Origin: Flavobacteriales bacterium UBA1112
GTDB lineage: Bacteria > Bacteroidota > Bacteroidia > Flavobacteriales_D > Sanyastnellaceae
Assembly (NCBI GenBank): GCA_002313415.1
Contig: DCBH01000095.1
Location: 1 to 8,763 of the forward strand
Reading direction: 5' to 3'
Length of the DNA: 8,763 nucleotides
How positions within the stretch are numbered: position 1 is the stretch's first letter; every line of letters begins with the position of its first letter. This document shows, piece after piece, positions 1 to 6,165 of the stretch. Below the pieces are notes generated by a model. The model had not been told where the DNA came from. It saw nothing but the letters and a program-made list of their open reading frames with translations, and searched no databases. The translations under genes and the position numbers were made by a program.

Positions 1-7
1 GACACTC

Positions 8-2797
8 TCATGTTGATCGCAGTTTGGGTGAAAGATGTTTTGCAGTCACAGAATGATTGTTTTTTGCGAGACTTTCTGGCGTACCCTCGTGCATCAGGGT
101 TCCACCGTATTTGCCTCCACCTGGGCCCAAGTCAACTATGAAATCGGCGCACTTGAGCACGTCCAAATGATGTTCAATGACTACGACGGAGTGACCTTGT
201 TGTAACAAGGCATCGAAGGATTCTAGAAGCTTGGCGACATCGTGAACGTGCAGACCAGTTGTTGGTTCGTCGAATACAAACAAAGTATGGCCTTGTCGGT
301 CACCTCGGGCGAGAAAGGCGGCCAGTTTGATGCGCTGAGCTTCTCCTCCGCTGAGGGTGTTGGACCCTTGGCCCAAGGCGACATACCCCAATCCCACATC
401 CTGCAGAGGTTGAAGTTTGGCGAGAAGGCGTCGGATGGTTGCGGTTGGCTTACGACCAGGTTCTGGGGCAAAAAAGAGGAGGGCGTCGTCGACGGTCATC
501 GTGAGAATGTCGTGAACGTTTTTCCCCTGATATGTCACTTCAAGAACGTGGTCTTGAAAGCGCTTGCCCCCACAATCTTCACATACCAATTTGAGGTCTG
601 CCATGAATTGCATGCCCACCGTCACATACCCTTCACCTTCGCAAGATTCACATCGTCCCCCGGAAATGTTGAAGCTAAAGTGAGAAGGCTTGAGACCCCG
701 CGCTTTGGCATGAGAGGTGTCGGCGAGAAGCGAGCGAATTTCATCAAACGCTTTGACGTAAGTCACCGGATTGGATCGGGAACTTTTGCCGATGGGGTTT
801 TGATTGACAAATTCAAGATGTTCGAGCGTTCCGAGGTCTCCTTCCAAGGAGGTAAATCCTTTGGGATTTCCGCCGAATCCGTCAAGTTCGGCTTGAATGG
901 CAGGCACGAGCAATTGGGTAATAAGGGTACTTTTTCCTGAACCACTTACCCCACTGACGGCCACCAGACTGCGCAAGGGAATGGTTGCGTCAAATCCTTG
1001 GAGATTGTTGGCTCGCACTTCACGCATGATCAACTTATCTCCGACAGCCCGCCGCTGTTTGGGAATGTCAATGGTGCGATGGCCGTTGCGATAGGCCGCA
1101 GTAAGAGAGGGGTGTTCTGCATCCAATTTGGAAAGACCTGAGTGCGGACCACTAAAAACAACTTCACCACCAAAGGAACCCGCGCGCGGACCCATGTCAA
1201 CCACATGGTCTGCGGCGTTGACGATGTCGTCGTCGTGTTCGACAACCACCACGGTGTTTCCTTGGTTACGCAGCCTTTTCAACACACCAATGAGTTGGAA
1301 TGTGTCTTCGGGGTGCAAACCAATGCTTGGTTCATCCAAGACATAGGTGCTGCCAACGAGCGTACTTCCGACGCATGAGCTGAGGGCGATGCGTTGAGAT
1401 TCTCCACCGCTCAGGGTGGGGCTGCCGCGCATCAAGGTTAAATATCCCAAACCCAAATCGAGTAGACATTGCAAACGCGTTTCAATCTCCCACAGTAAGC
1501 GCTCTGCAATGGTTGCATCGTTCGAGGAAAGTTGCCAGCCACGAATTGTAGAGAGCACTTCGTCGATGGGCATTTGAAGCAAAAGAGGCAAGGTGTGATC
1601 TCCTATGAAGACGTTGTGGGTGTCTTTGCTGAGCCGAGTTCCTTTGCATGTGCTGCAAAGTGTGCGTCCTCGGTAGCGACTAATCATCACGCGATTTTGA
1701 ATTTTGTAGCTCTTGGCTTCCAAAGTGGCGAAAAAGTCGTGGATCCCCTTAAAATGCCGGCATCCATCCCAAACCATCGCTCGTTGTTCTTCTGACAACG
1801 AATGCCAGGGTGAGTGCACCGGGAGACCCGCATCTTTGGCACCCATGACCAGACGCTCTCTCCACCGCCCGGTGCGCTCTCCGCGCCAAGGTGCAATGGC
1901 CCCCTCGTAGATGCTTTTGGTGTGGTCTGGGATGACTTTGCCTGGGTCAATGCCAAGCACGTGACCGTATCCTTCGCAGGTACTGCATGCGCCTACAGGA
2001 CTGTTGAAGTTGAACATGTCGGGACTGGGCTCTGGAAAGAGTATGCCATCTCGTTCAAACCGATCATTGAATTCTTGACAAACAGCGTCGCCTGTGTCCT
2101 TGGCCGTCCATATTTGGCATCGCCCGCCGCCTTCAAAAAAAGCCGTTTCGATGGAATCGGCAACACGTCCAGGGTCGTCTTCAACGGACTTGGGGGAAAA
2201 CCGGTCAATGACCAGCCCAAGCACGTCTTCAGATTGAACATCTTCCAGACGCACTGCACCTTGAGAGGTCCAAGCACGAGAATAGCCCTGTTGTTGCAAA
2301 ACTCGAAGTTGATCTTCGGCGCTTCGGTCTTTCCGCGATTGCAAAGGAGCCACCAACATCATTCGCTTCTGGGACATGTTTTTAACGGCATCTACAACAT
2401 CTGTGACGGTGTCCTTGCGCACCGATTTGCCAGAAACAGGCGAGCGCGTTTTTCCAATTCTCGCATACAACATGCGTAAGTGATCAAGAACCTCTGTTCT
2501 TGTACCTACGGTACTTCGTGGCCCACCAGAGGCGCTGCGTTGTTCAATGGCCACTGCTGGGGAGAGTCCATCAATGCGATCGACATCGGGTTTTTCCAAT
2601 CGACCTAAGAATTGACGAGCGTAACTGCTGAGACTTTCCACATAGCGACGTTGGCCTTCCGCGTACAGTGTATCGAAGGCCAAACTGCTCTTGCCTGAAC
2701 CTGAAAGTCCAGTGACAACAGTCAGTCGCTCCTTGGGAATGCTGACGTCAACATCCTTGAGATTGTGAACGCGAGCGCCGTGAATGTCAATCTTCAT
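8..2797 (-). CDS. uvrA: UvrA, excinuclease ABC subunit A
   Basis: UvrA is the DNA-damage-sensing ATPase of nucleotide excision repair; as a dimer it finds lesions and loads UvrB. From the ATG at 2797 the protein has 929 residues, close to the usual UvrA length of about 940, and ends at a TGA at 8-10. It shows two ABC ATPase modules: Walker A GLSGSGKSS near residue 30 and GVSGSGKST near 616, signatures LSGGESQRI near 463 and LSGGEAQRI near 815, and Walker B segments VLDEPSIGLH and VFDEPTTGLH. The C-terminal zinc finger is complete (CESC and CEDC, 19 residues apart). The first zinc module has only CSTC, with CSTC again near 381. A UvrB-binding region (roughly residues 120-250) is present, so this is not the shortened UvrA2 type. 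A GTG at 2812 would add five residues; I prefer the ATG because it directly precedes the family's IHGARVHNLK start. It is divergent from the sigma factor gene. Confidence 0.96.
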   Translation of the reverse strand: MKIDIHGARVHNLKDVDVSIPKERLTVVTGLSGSGKSSLAFDTLYAEGQRRYVESLSSYARQFLGRLEKPDVDRIDGLSPAVAIEQRSASGGPRSTVGTRTEVLDHLRMLYARIGKTRSPVSGKSVRKDTVTDVVDAVKNMSQKRMMLVAPLQSRKDRSAEDQLRVLQQQGYSRAWTSQGAVRLEDVQSEDVLGLVIDRFSPKSVEDDPGRVADSIETAFFEGGGRCQIWTAKDTGDAVCQEFNDRFERDGILFPEPSPDMFNFNSPVGACSTCEGYGHVLGIDPGKVIPDHTKSIYEGAIAPWRGERTGRWRERLVMGAKDAGLPVHSPWHSLSEEQRAMVWDGCRHFKGIHDFFATLEAKSYKIQNRVMISRYRGRTLCSTCKGTRLSKDTHNVFIGDHTLPLLLQMPIDEVLSTIRGWQLSSNDATIAERLLWEIETRLQCLLDLGLGYLTLMRGSPTLSGGESQRIALSSCVGSTLVGSTYVLDEPSIGLHPEDTFQLIGVLKRLRNQGNTVVVVEHDDDIVNAADHVVDMGPRAGSFGGEVVFSGPHSGLSKLDAEHPSLTAAYRNGHRTIDIPKQRRAVGDKLIMREVRANNLQGFDATIPLRSLVAVSGVSGSGKSTLITQLLVPAIQAELDGFGGNPKGFTSLEGDLGTLEHLEFVNQNPIGKSSRSNPVTYVKAFDEIRSLLADTSHAKARGLKPSHFSFNISGGRCESCEGEGYVTVGMQFMADLKLVCEDCGGKRFQDHVLEVTYQGKNVHDILTMTVDDALLFFAPEPGRKPTATIRRLLAKLQPLQDVGLGYVALGQGSNTLSGGEAQRIKLAAFLARGDRQGHTLFVFDEPTTGLHVHDVAKLLESFDALLQQGHSVVVIEHHLDVLKCADFIVDLGPGGGKYGGTLMHEGTPESLAKNNHSVTAKHLSPKLRST

Positions 2798-2818
2798 TGC
2801 AGATTTTAACACCGTGAA

Positions 2819-2868
2819 GGTACCTGAGGTTTGGACTGGTCAGTTAAATAAGATATATTGGTACCTGA
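2819..2868. repeat. 9-bp direct repeat GGTACCTGA, two copies
   Basis: GGTACCTGA occurs at 2819-2827 and again at 2860-2868, 41 bp apart start to start, or about four helical turns. Each copy contains the palindrome GGTACC. The copies flank the candidate sigma promoter, and the second overlaps the end of its downstream box and the first bases of the inverted repeat. They may be a pair of regulator sites; chance is also possible for a repeat of this length. Confidence 0.4.
2830..2861 (+). promoter_or_regulatory. Candidate Bacteroidota-type promoter for the sigma factor gene
   Basis: TTTG at 2830-2833 and TATATTGG at 2854-2861 are 20 bp apart. This matches the Bacteroidota pattern TTTG, about 17-23 bp, TAnnTTTG, with one mismatch in the fixed positions of the second box. 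The predicted start of transcription is near 2867, giving a leader of about 128 nt before the ATG at 2995. This is a match by eye to a known consensus and has not been tested. Confidence 0.42.
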
Positions 2869-2889
2869 CTGAGGGGGTATTCTCAGTCA
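2866..2889. repeat. Inverted repeat, 8-bp arms (operator or 5'-end hairpin)
   Basis: TGACTGAG at 2866-2873 and CTCAGTCA at 2882-2889 are perfect reverse complements around an 8-nt spacer, GGGGTATT. It lies at the predicted transcription start of the sigma gene and 69-92 bp upstream of the uvrA start. It could bind a dimeric regulator or fold at the 5' end of the sigma mRNA. It does not match the E. coli LexA box, because the CTG and CAG half sites are 12 nt apart instead of 10. Confidence 0.5.
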
Positions 2890-2994
2890 AAACCTAAGCA
2901 TAACGCGATACGACACATTCGACTCTAGTTCCATTTCATGAAGCCTCGACACGGGATCGCCCCGCTTAAGAGGTATGAATTAAAGAGTTGTGTC

Positions 2995-3579
2995 ATGCAT
3001 GCATCCCACACAGACGGTGAGCTCATCTGCGCCTACAGGAAGGGGCAAGATCGAGCTTTTGAAACTTTGTTGAATCGCTACCAACAAGGAGTTTTCTCTA
3101 AAATCCACTTCGTGGTGCGCGATGAGGAAATTGCGAACGATTTGTTTCAAGACGTTTGGATCAAAGTTGTTCAAATTTTGAAAACAGGTCGATATGTCGA
3201 GGAGGGCAAGTTTGGCCCTTGGATCATGCGCATTGCACACAATGCAGCCATCGACCACTTTCGAAGAAATCGGAAAAGACGCATGGTGCGGCCTACCGAT
3301 GAGTTTGACATTTTTGACACCCTTTCCAATGACGCACCCAGTGCAGAGGACCGACTGGTCGAAGACGAGATTTTAAGTGAGTTGCGCCAGTTGATTCCAT
3401 CATTGCCAGAGGAGCAGCAACAGGTGATTCAAATGCGCTTGACGCATAATTTGAGTTTCAAAGAAATTGCTGAGGAGACAGAGGTTAGCATCAACACTGC
3501 ATTGGGTCGTATGCGTTACGCGTTGATCAATTTGAGGAAAATGGTGGAAGATCAAAATCTCACGCTGACACCACGCTAA
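2995..3579 (+). CDS. ECF-type RNA polymerase sigma factor (sigma-70 family)
   Basis: This is an alternative sigma factor that directs RNA polymerase to a subset of promoters. From the ATG at 2995 it has 194 residues, normal for the ECF group. Region 2 spans about residues 6-95: the DLFQDVWIKV segment fits the core-binding part, and GPWIMRIAHNAAIDHFRR fits region 2.3/2.4, which opens and reads the -10 element. A short linker with FDIFDTL follows. Region 4 spans about 130-185 and contains SFKEIAEETEVSINTALGR, the helix-turn-helix for the -35 element. An upstream in-frame ATG at 2938 would add 19 residues unlike the family, so I use 2995, which has an AAAGAG-like site seven bases upstream. No anti-sigma gene is recognisable next to it. 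It is divergent from uvrA and followed by a strong hairpin. Its target genes cannot be told from the sequence. Confidence 0.9.
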   Translation: MHASHTDGELICAYRKGQDRAFETLLNRYQQGVFSKIHFVVRDEEIANDLFQDVWIKVVQILKTGRYVEEGKFGPWIMRIAHNAAIDHFRRNRKRRMVRPTDEFDIFDTLSNDAPSAEDRLVEDEILSELRQLIPSLPEEQQQVIQMRLTHNLSFKEIAEETEVSINTALGRMRYALINLRKMVEDQNLTLTPR

Positions 3580-3600
3580 ATCCAGGTCAAATCATTTTTG

Positions 3601-3635
3601 GAGGGACGCACACAATACGGTGCGTCCTTCTTCGT
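3601..3635 (+). terminator. Rho-independent terminator or attenuator after the sigma gene
   Basis: GGACGCAC at 3604-3611 pairs perfectly with GTGCGTCC at 3620-3627 across an 8-nt loop. The stem can extend outward to 3601/3630 with one G-U pair. It is followed by a T-rich but interrupted run, TTCTTCGTTT. It begins 21 bp after the sigma stop codon. Because a small ORF follows with no promoter that I can see, it may terminate only part of the transcripts. Confidence 0.75.
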
Positions 3636-3662
3636 TTGAGGGGAGAACATCAAAACACGTTC

Positions 3663-3821
3663 ATGAAATCATTCTTCTCTGACGACTTTTCTTTTGAGGG
3701 TACTGTGGATGAGACTTGGGTAAGCCCTAGCCCTTCAAGCGTTCGTGCCGTACTGAATTACGCGCAAGCCTGTGGTCACGTACAAACCTCACTCGGTGGC
3801 ATGATCTGGATTGAAAACTGA
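3663..3821 (+). CDS. Small conserved-looking protein of unknown function, 52 residues
   Basis: The ATG at 3663 opens a 52-residue frame ending at a TGA at 3819-3821. The first part is acidic and aromatic (FFSDDFSFEG), and the second half contains SPSSVRAVLNYAQACGHVQT and ends in MIWIEN. From memory, Bacteroidota genomes carry short proteins of this form: an acidic start, a PSxxTIxxIL-like helix and a hydrophobic tail ending in N. I could not check this. A TTG at 3636 would add nine residues and is less likely. There is no signal peptide, membrane segment or known motif. It lies 83 bp after the sigma gene, beyond the hairpin, and ends 9 bp before the convergent nuclease gene. It may be co-transcribed with the sigma gene by read-through. 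No function is assigned. Confidence 0.6.
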   Translation: MKSFFSDDFSFEGTVDETWVSPSPSSVRAVLNYAQACGHVQTSLGGMIWIEN

Positions 3822-3830
3822 CTGCGGACA

Positions 3831-5186
3831 TCACATTCGCTCAACCCATGTTGGGTTGCGCATCACCTGTTCTCGGAGTCTTGCATCTAATGTGGAGCTT
3901 GGCGCCACGGGATGAAGCCCGAGAGTGAGTTCTCGAAGGCAACTTTGACCTTCTTCAGTCGGATTCAGTTCTTCGAGATCTGAGGCTTCGACGAAGCCAT
4001 ATCCCCGGACATGTCCATCGATCACGGCGATGATGCCTCGTTCGTCACGTGTTCTGCCGGATTCGACGAACCATCCAGATAACACATTTCGCCATTGGGC
4101 CATGGCTGAATCGAAGTTGGCTTCGTGGGCTTCTTGAGAGACTGGTTCAGTCGAGTCCCATCGACCGAGTCCGAGCCACTCGGGATTCAAATCATGTTCT
4201 CTGGCCTGTTCATGCAACCACGCCCGCGCACTTGCTTCAGAATGAAATGTTCGAATGGCGTCACGGGCACTGGCTTGCGTTCGTATGGCCAGCCGACTTC
4301 GGCCTTGCCTGTCTCGGTAGGAAATCACAGTCCGATAGGCACGTGGCTGTTTTTGAGCGCGATTGAGAGGAGGCCAGTGTGCTCGAATCCGGACATCCTC
4401 CATCACGACGGCCATCCATTCGCTTCCTGAGAGTTCGTGCTTCAGGCTGCGCATCTGTTGAAGCAGGGTTTGACGTTTGCGCGAGGCGGTGGTGCCAGAA
4501 AAGTGACTGCGAACGCGTTGCTGCAATTTGATGCTCATGCCGATGTACAGCGGTTTGCCCTGGTTGTCGAGAAACCAATAGACACCGGGTTCGTCGGGCA
4601 AGGCGTCAAATTCAGAAGCCGCCACGTGCTGGGGCATCCAATTTTCACGCGTGCCTCGTTTCAGGGCACCTTGAATCGCATTTTTCCCTCGTTCAGAAGC
4701 GGAAATTTGATGAAACAGTTCTACCGTGGCTTCAGCATCGCCCATGGCGCGATGTCGGTTGGCATGTCGGATGCCTTTGGCGTCACACAGGGCACCGAGG
4801 CCGTAGCGCGGCAACCCTGGAAAAGCTTTGCGTGACAATCGCACAGTGCACAGCTTCGGGCGCCGCCAAGATTGCCCGATCGCTTCAAAATGTCCTCGAA
4901 TGAAGGCGTAGTCAAATCCGACATTGTGAGCTACAAATACACAGTCCCTCAGCATGAACTCGACCTTTTCAGCTATGTCAGGAAAGCCTGGGGCGTCCGC
5001 CACCATGTCGTTGGTAATGCCGGTGAGGGCTTCAATTCGAGGAGGAATCAATTCGTAGGGATTGATGAGGGAACTCCAGCGGTCAAGCTCTTTTTGACCA
5101 TCTGTGACAACGATGCCGATCTCTGTGATTCCGCGTGTTTTGGCGGAACCTCCTGTTGTTTCTATGTCGACGATGGCAAACTTCAC
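3831..5186 (-). CDS. DnaQ-type 3'-5' exonuclease fused to a UvrC/Cho-like GIY-YIG nuclease domain
   Basis: From the GTG at 5186 the protein has 451 residues. The first ~165 form a DEDDh exonuclease of the DNA polymerase III epsilon type: D7 and E9 in VDIETTGG, D92 in HNVGFD, H145 and D150 in HRAMGD. A GIY-YIG domain follows at about 195-280: GVY (201-203), YIG (214-216), catalytic-type R224, E263 in VMEDVRIRAHWPPLN, and N275. These match the N-terminal nuclease of UvrC and Cho, which cuts 3' of a lesion. The remaining ~170 residues resemble the tail seen in related fusions (a DGHVRGYGFV-like strand near 390), but the cysteine cluster that follows the nuclease domain in UvrC is absent. No ATG precedes the exonuclease motif; a TTG at 5303 would overlap the divergent gene and add residues unlike the family, so the GTG is chosen. 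Role: probably DNA repair or end trimming; the substrate is unknown. Confidence 0.9.
   Translation of the reverse strand: MKFAIVDIETTGGSAKTRGITEIGIVVTDGQKELDRWSSLINPYELIPPRIEALTGITNDMVADAPGFPDIAEKVEFMLRDCVFVAHNVGFDYAFIRGHFEAIGQSWRRPKLCTVRLSRKAFPGLPRYGLGALCDAKGIRHANRHRAMGDAEATVELFHQISASERGKNAIQGALKRGTRENWMPQHVAASEFDALPDEPGVYWFLDNQGKPLYIGMSIKLQQRVRSHFSGTTASRKRQTLLQQMRSLKHELSGSEWMAVVMEDVRIRAHWPPLNRAQKQPRAYRTVISYRDRQGRSRLAIRTQASARDAIRTFHSEASARAWLHEQAREHDLNPEWLGLGRWDSTEPVSQEAHEANFDSAMAQWRNVLSGWFVESGRTRDERGIIAVIDGHVRGYGFVEASDLEELNPTEEGQSCLRELTLGLHPVAPSSTLDARLREQVMRNPTWVERM
3842..3858. repeat. Short inverted repeat at the convergent gene ends
   Basis: CAACCCA at 3842-3848 and TGGGTTG at 3852-3858 form a perfect 7-bp stem with a 3-nt loop. 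It lies inside the last codons of the nuclease gene and about 20 bp past the stop of the small ORF. No T-run follows on either strand, so it is at best a weak two-way terminator. Confidence 0.3.
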
Positions 5187-5214
5187 AGAACGAAGATGGG
5201 CTTGCGATACGCAA

Positions 5215-5244
5215 TGAATGTACGTGCTGGGTATGTTTGTCAAA
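5215..5244 (-). promoter_or_regulatory. Candidate promoter for the exonuclease/GIY-YIG gene
   Basis: Read on the minus strand, TTTG (plus 5241-5244) and TACATTCA (plus 5215-5222) are 18 bp apart. This fits the Bacteroidota TTTG / TAnnTTTG pattern with two mismatches in the last two positions. The predicted start near 5209 would give a leader of about 23 nt before the GTG at 5186, which supports that start. The upstream box overlaps the start codon of the divergent isomerase gene. Confidence 0.33.
5232..5239 (+). promoter_or_regulatory. Candidate -7 element for the isomerase gene
   Basis: TATGTTTG is an exact match to the Bacteroidota -7 element TAnnTTTG. No TTG lies at the usual 17-23 bp upstream; the nearest, at 5202-5204, is 27 bp away. 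Transcription would begin near 5244-5246, at or just before the isomerase start codon, so the element is either chance or implies an almost leaderless mRNA. Confidence 0.28.
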
Positions 5245-6053
5245 TGAAGGAGTGTTGGATGTGGGTTGCGATGGTTTTCGTCCTTTGGGGTTGCGGATCT
5301 CAAGACTCTGAAGTGTCAATCGTCAAGCCTGTTGAAATCAAAAAAAAAGAAGTGAAGATTGATGAGCGCATTCGTCGCTTGGTGGCGTCAGATTTCCCCA
5401 CGTTGACGGACGACAACGCATCGGCCTTCTTGCAGGAGTGGGGCAATACACAATCCGAAAATCGGATTGCACTCGATACCAAATACGGACGCATCGTGGT
5501 GGAGTTGTTCGATGATGTTCCGATTCATCGGGCCAATTTTTTGTACAAAGTCTACAGGAGATATTTTGACCCTGCGGAATTCACAAGGGTTGTTCCTGAT
5601 TTTGTGGTTCAAGGCGGAAACAGTGAGGAAGAGCGACCGCAACAGCTTCGTTTCTTAATTGGACGGCACACCCTGCCATCGGAGTTCAGGGAAGACAGGA
5701 TTCATGTTCGTGGCGCATTGGCCATGTCGCGCAGTTACAACGACAACCCAGACAAGCGTTCTTCGGGGTATGACTTCTACATTGTTACGGGCCGAAGAAT
5801 AGGAGCCCAGGAACTTGGAGGAATTCAACGCGACAAGGGACGCCGTTACACAGATGCGCAGGCATTGACTTATGCAACTCAGGGAGGTGCACCTCATTTG
5901 GATGGTGAACACACGGTGTTTGGGCACGTTGTGAAGGGCATGGAAGTTGTAGATCAGTTGGCAGCAACTCCTCGTGATGCGAGCGATTGGCCCGTCACGC
6001 GCTTGGAGGTGCGAATGAATGTCTTGAGCGAAGCCCCTAAACTCGTTCCTTGA
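5244..6053 (+). CDS. Cyclophilin-type peptidylprolyl cis-trans isomerase, lipoprotein
   Basis: Cyclophilins catalyse cis-trans isomerisation of proline peptide bonds and help proteins fold. From the ATG at 5244 the protein has 269 residues. Residues 1-16 are a short hydrophobic signal ending in LWG before C17, a lipobox, so the protein is probably lipid-anchored and faces the periplasm or cell surface. A charged linker follows. The cyclophilin domain spans about 75-260: FTRVVPDFVVQGGN carries R115, F120 and Q123, GYDFYI matches the QFFI position, and LDGEHTVFG carries H223. The usual tryptophan before LDG is H. An insert of roughly 30 residues separates FYI from LDGEH, which I believe is common in this phylum. 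An alternative ATG at 5259 has a perfect AAGGAG six bases upstream, but it would leave an 11-residue signal without a basic residue. The frame is open further upstream to 4872, but that part is antisense to the nuclease gene. Confidence 0.92.
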   Translation: MKECWMWVAMVFVLWGCGSQDSEVSIVKPVEIKKKEVKIDERIRRLVASDFPTLTDDNASAFLQEWGNTQSENRIALDTKYGRIVVELFDDVPIHRANFLYKVYRRYFDPAEFTRVVPDFVVQGGNSEEERPQQLRFLIGRHTLPSEFREDRIHVRGALAMSRSYNDNPDKRSSGYDFYIVTGRRIGAQELGGIQRDKGRRYTDAQALTYATQGGAPHLDGEHTVFGHVVKGMEVVDQLAATPRDASDWPVTRLEVRMNVLSEAPKLVP

Positions 6054-6165
6054 TTGCACGGAACTGTGTGCATCTTAACCGTCGTTGAAAGTCACAATAC
6101 AGATGTGGTTGCATCGCTGGCGCCCGCTTTTCCGTGCGGAACAATTATTTCGCGACCTTTGAATC
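6054..6165. other. Intergenic gap between isomerase and outer-membrane protein genes
   Basis: This is a 112-bp non-coding stretch. A weak 5-bp stem (TGCAC at 6055-6059, GTGCA at 6068-6072) lies just after the isomerase stop but lacks a clear T-run. I see no good promoter or Shine-Dalgarno match before the next gene. Confidence 0.5.

Noticed and set aside
242..940. Long open frame (232 codons) on the plus strand inside uvrA
   Set aside because: It is antisense to the clear zinc-finger and ATPase part of uvrA, and its translation shows no domain. It is a shadow of the coding strand.
1814..2479. Open frame of 221 codons on the plus strand inside uvrA
   Set aside because: It is antisense to conserved UvrA segments, with no recognisable motif or start signal.
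2866..2889. LexA (SOS) box for uvrA
   Set aside because: The half sites CTG and CAG are 12 nt apart, not 10, and the flanks do not match the E. coli consensus. The repeat is kept only as an unnamed site.
2938..2994. Upstream ATG extension of the sigma factor
   Set aside because: The extra 19 residues do not resemble sigma region 1/2, and the start at 2995 gives the family's usual beginning with an upstream AAAGAG.
4872..5243. N-terminal extension of the isomerase frame
   Set aside because: It is antisense to the exonuclease domain, and a good lipoprotein signal starts at 5244.
5187..5303. TTG-started extension of the exonuclease gene
   Set aside because: It has no ATG, its residues are unlike the family, and it overlaps the divergent isomerase start. 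The GTG at 5186 directly precedes the exonuclease motif.
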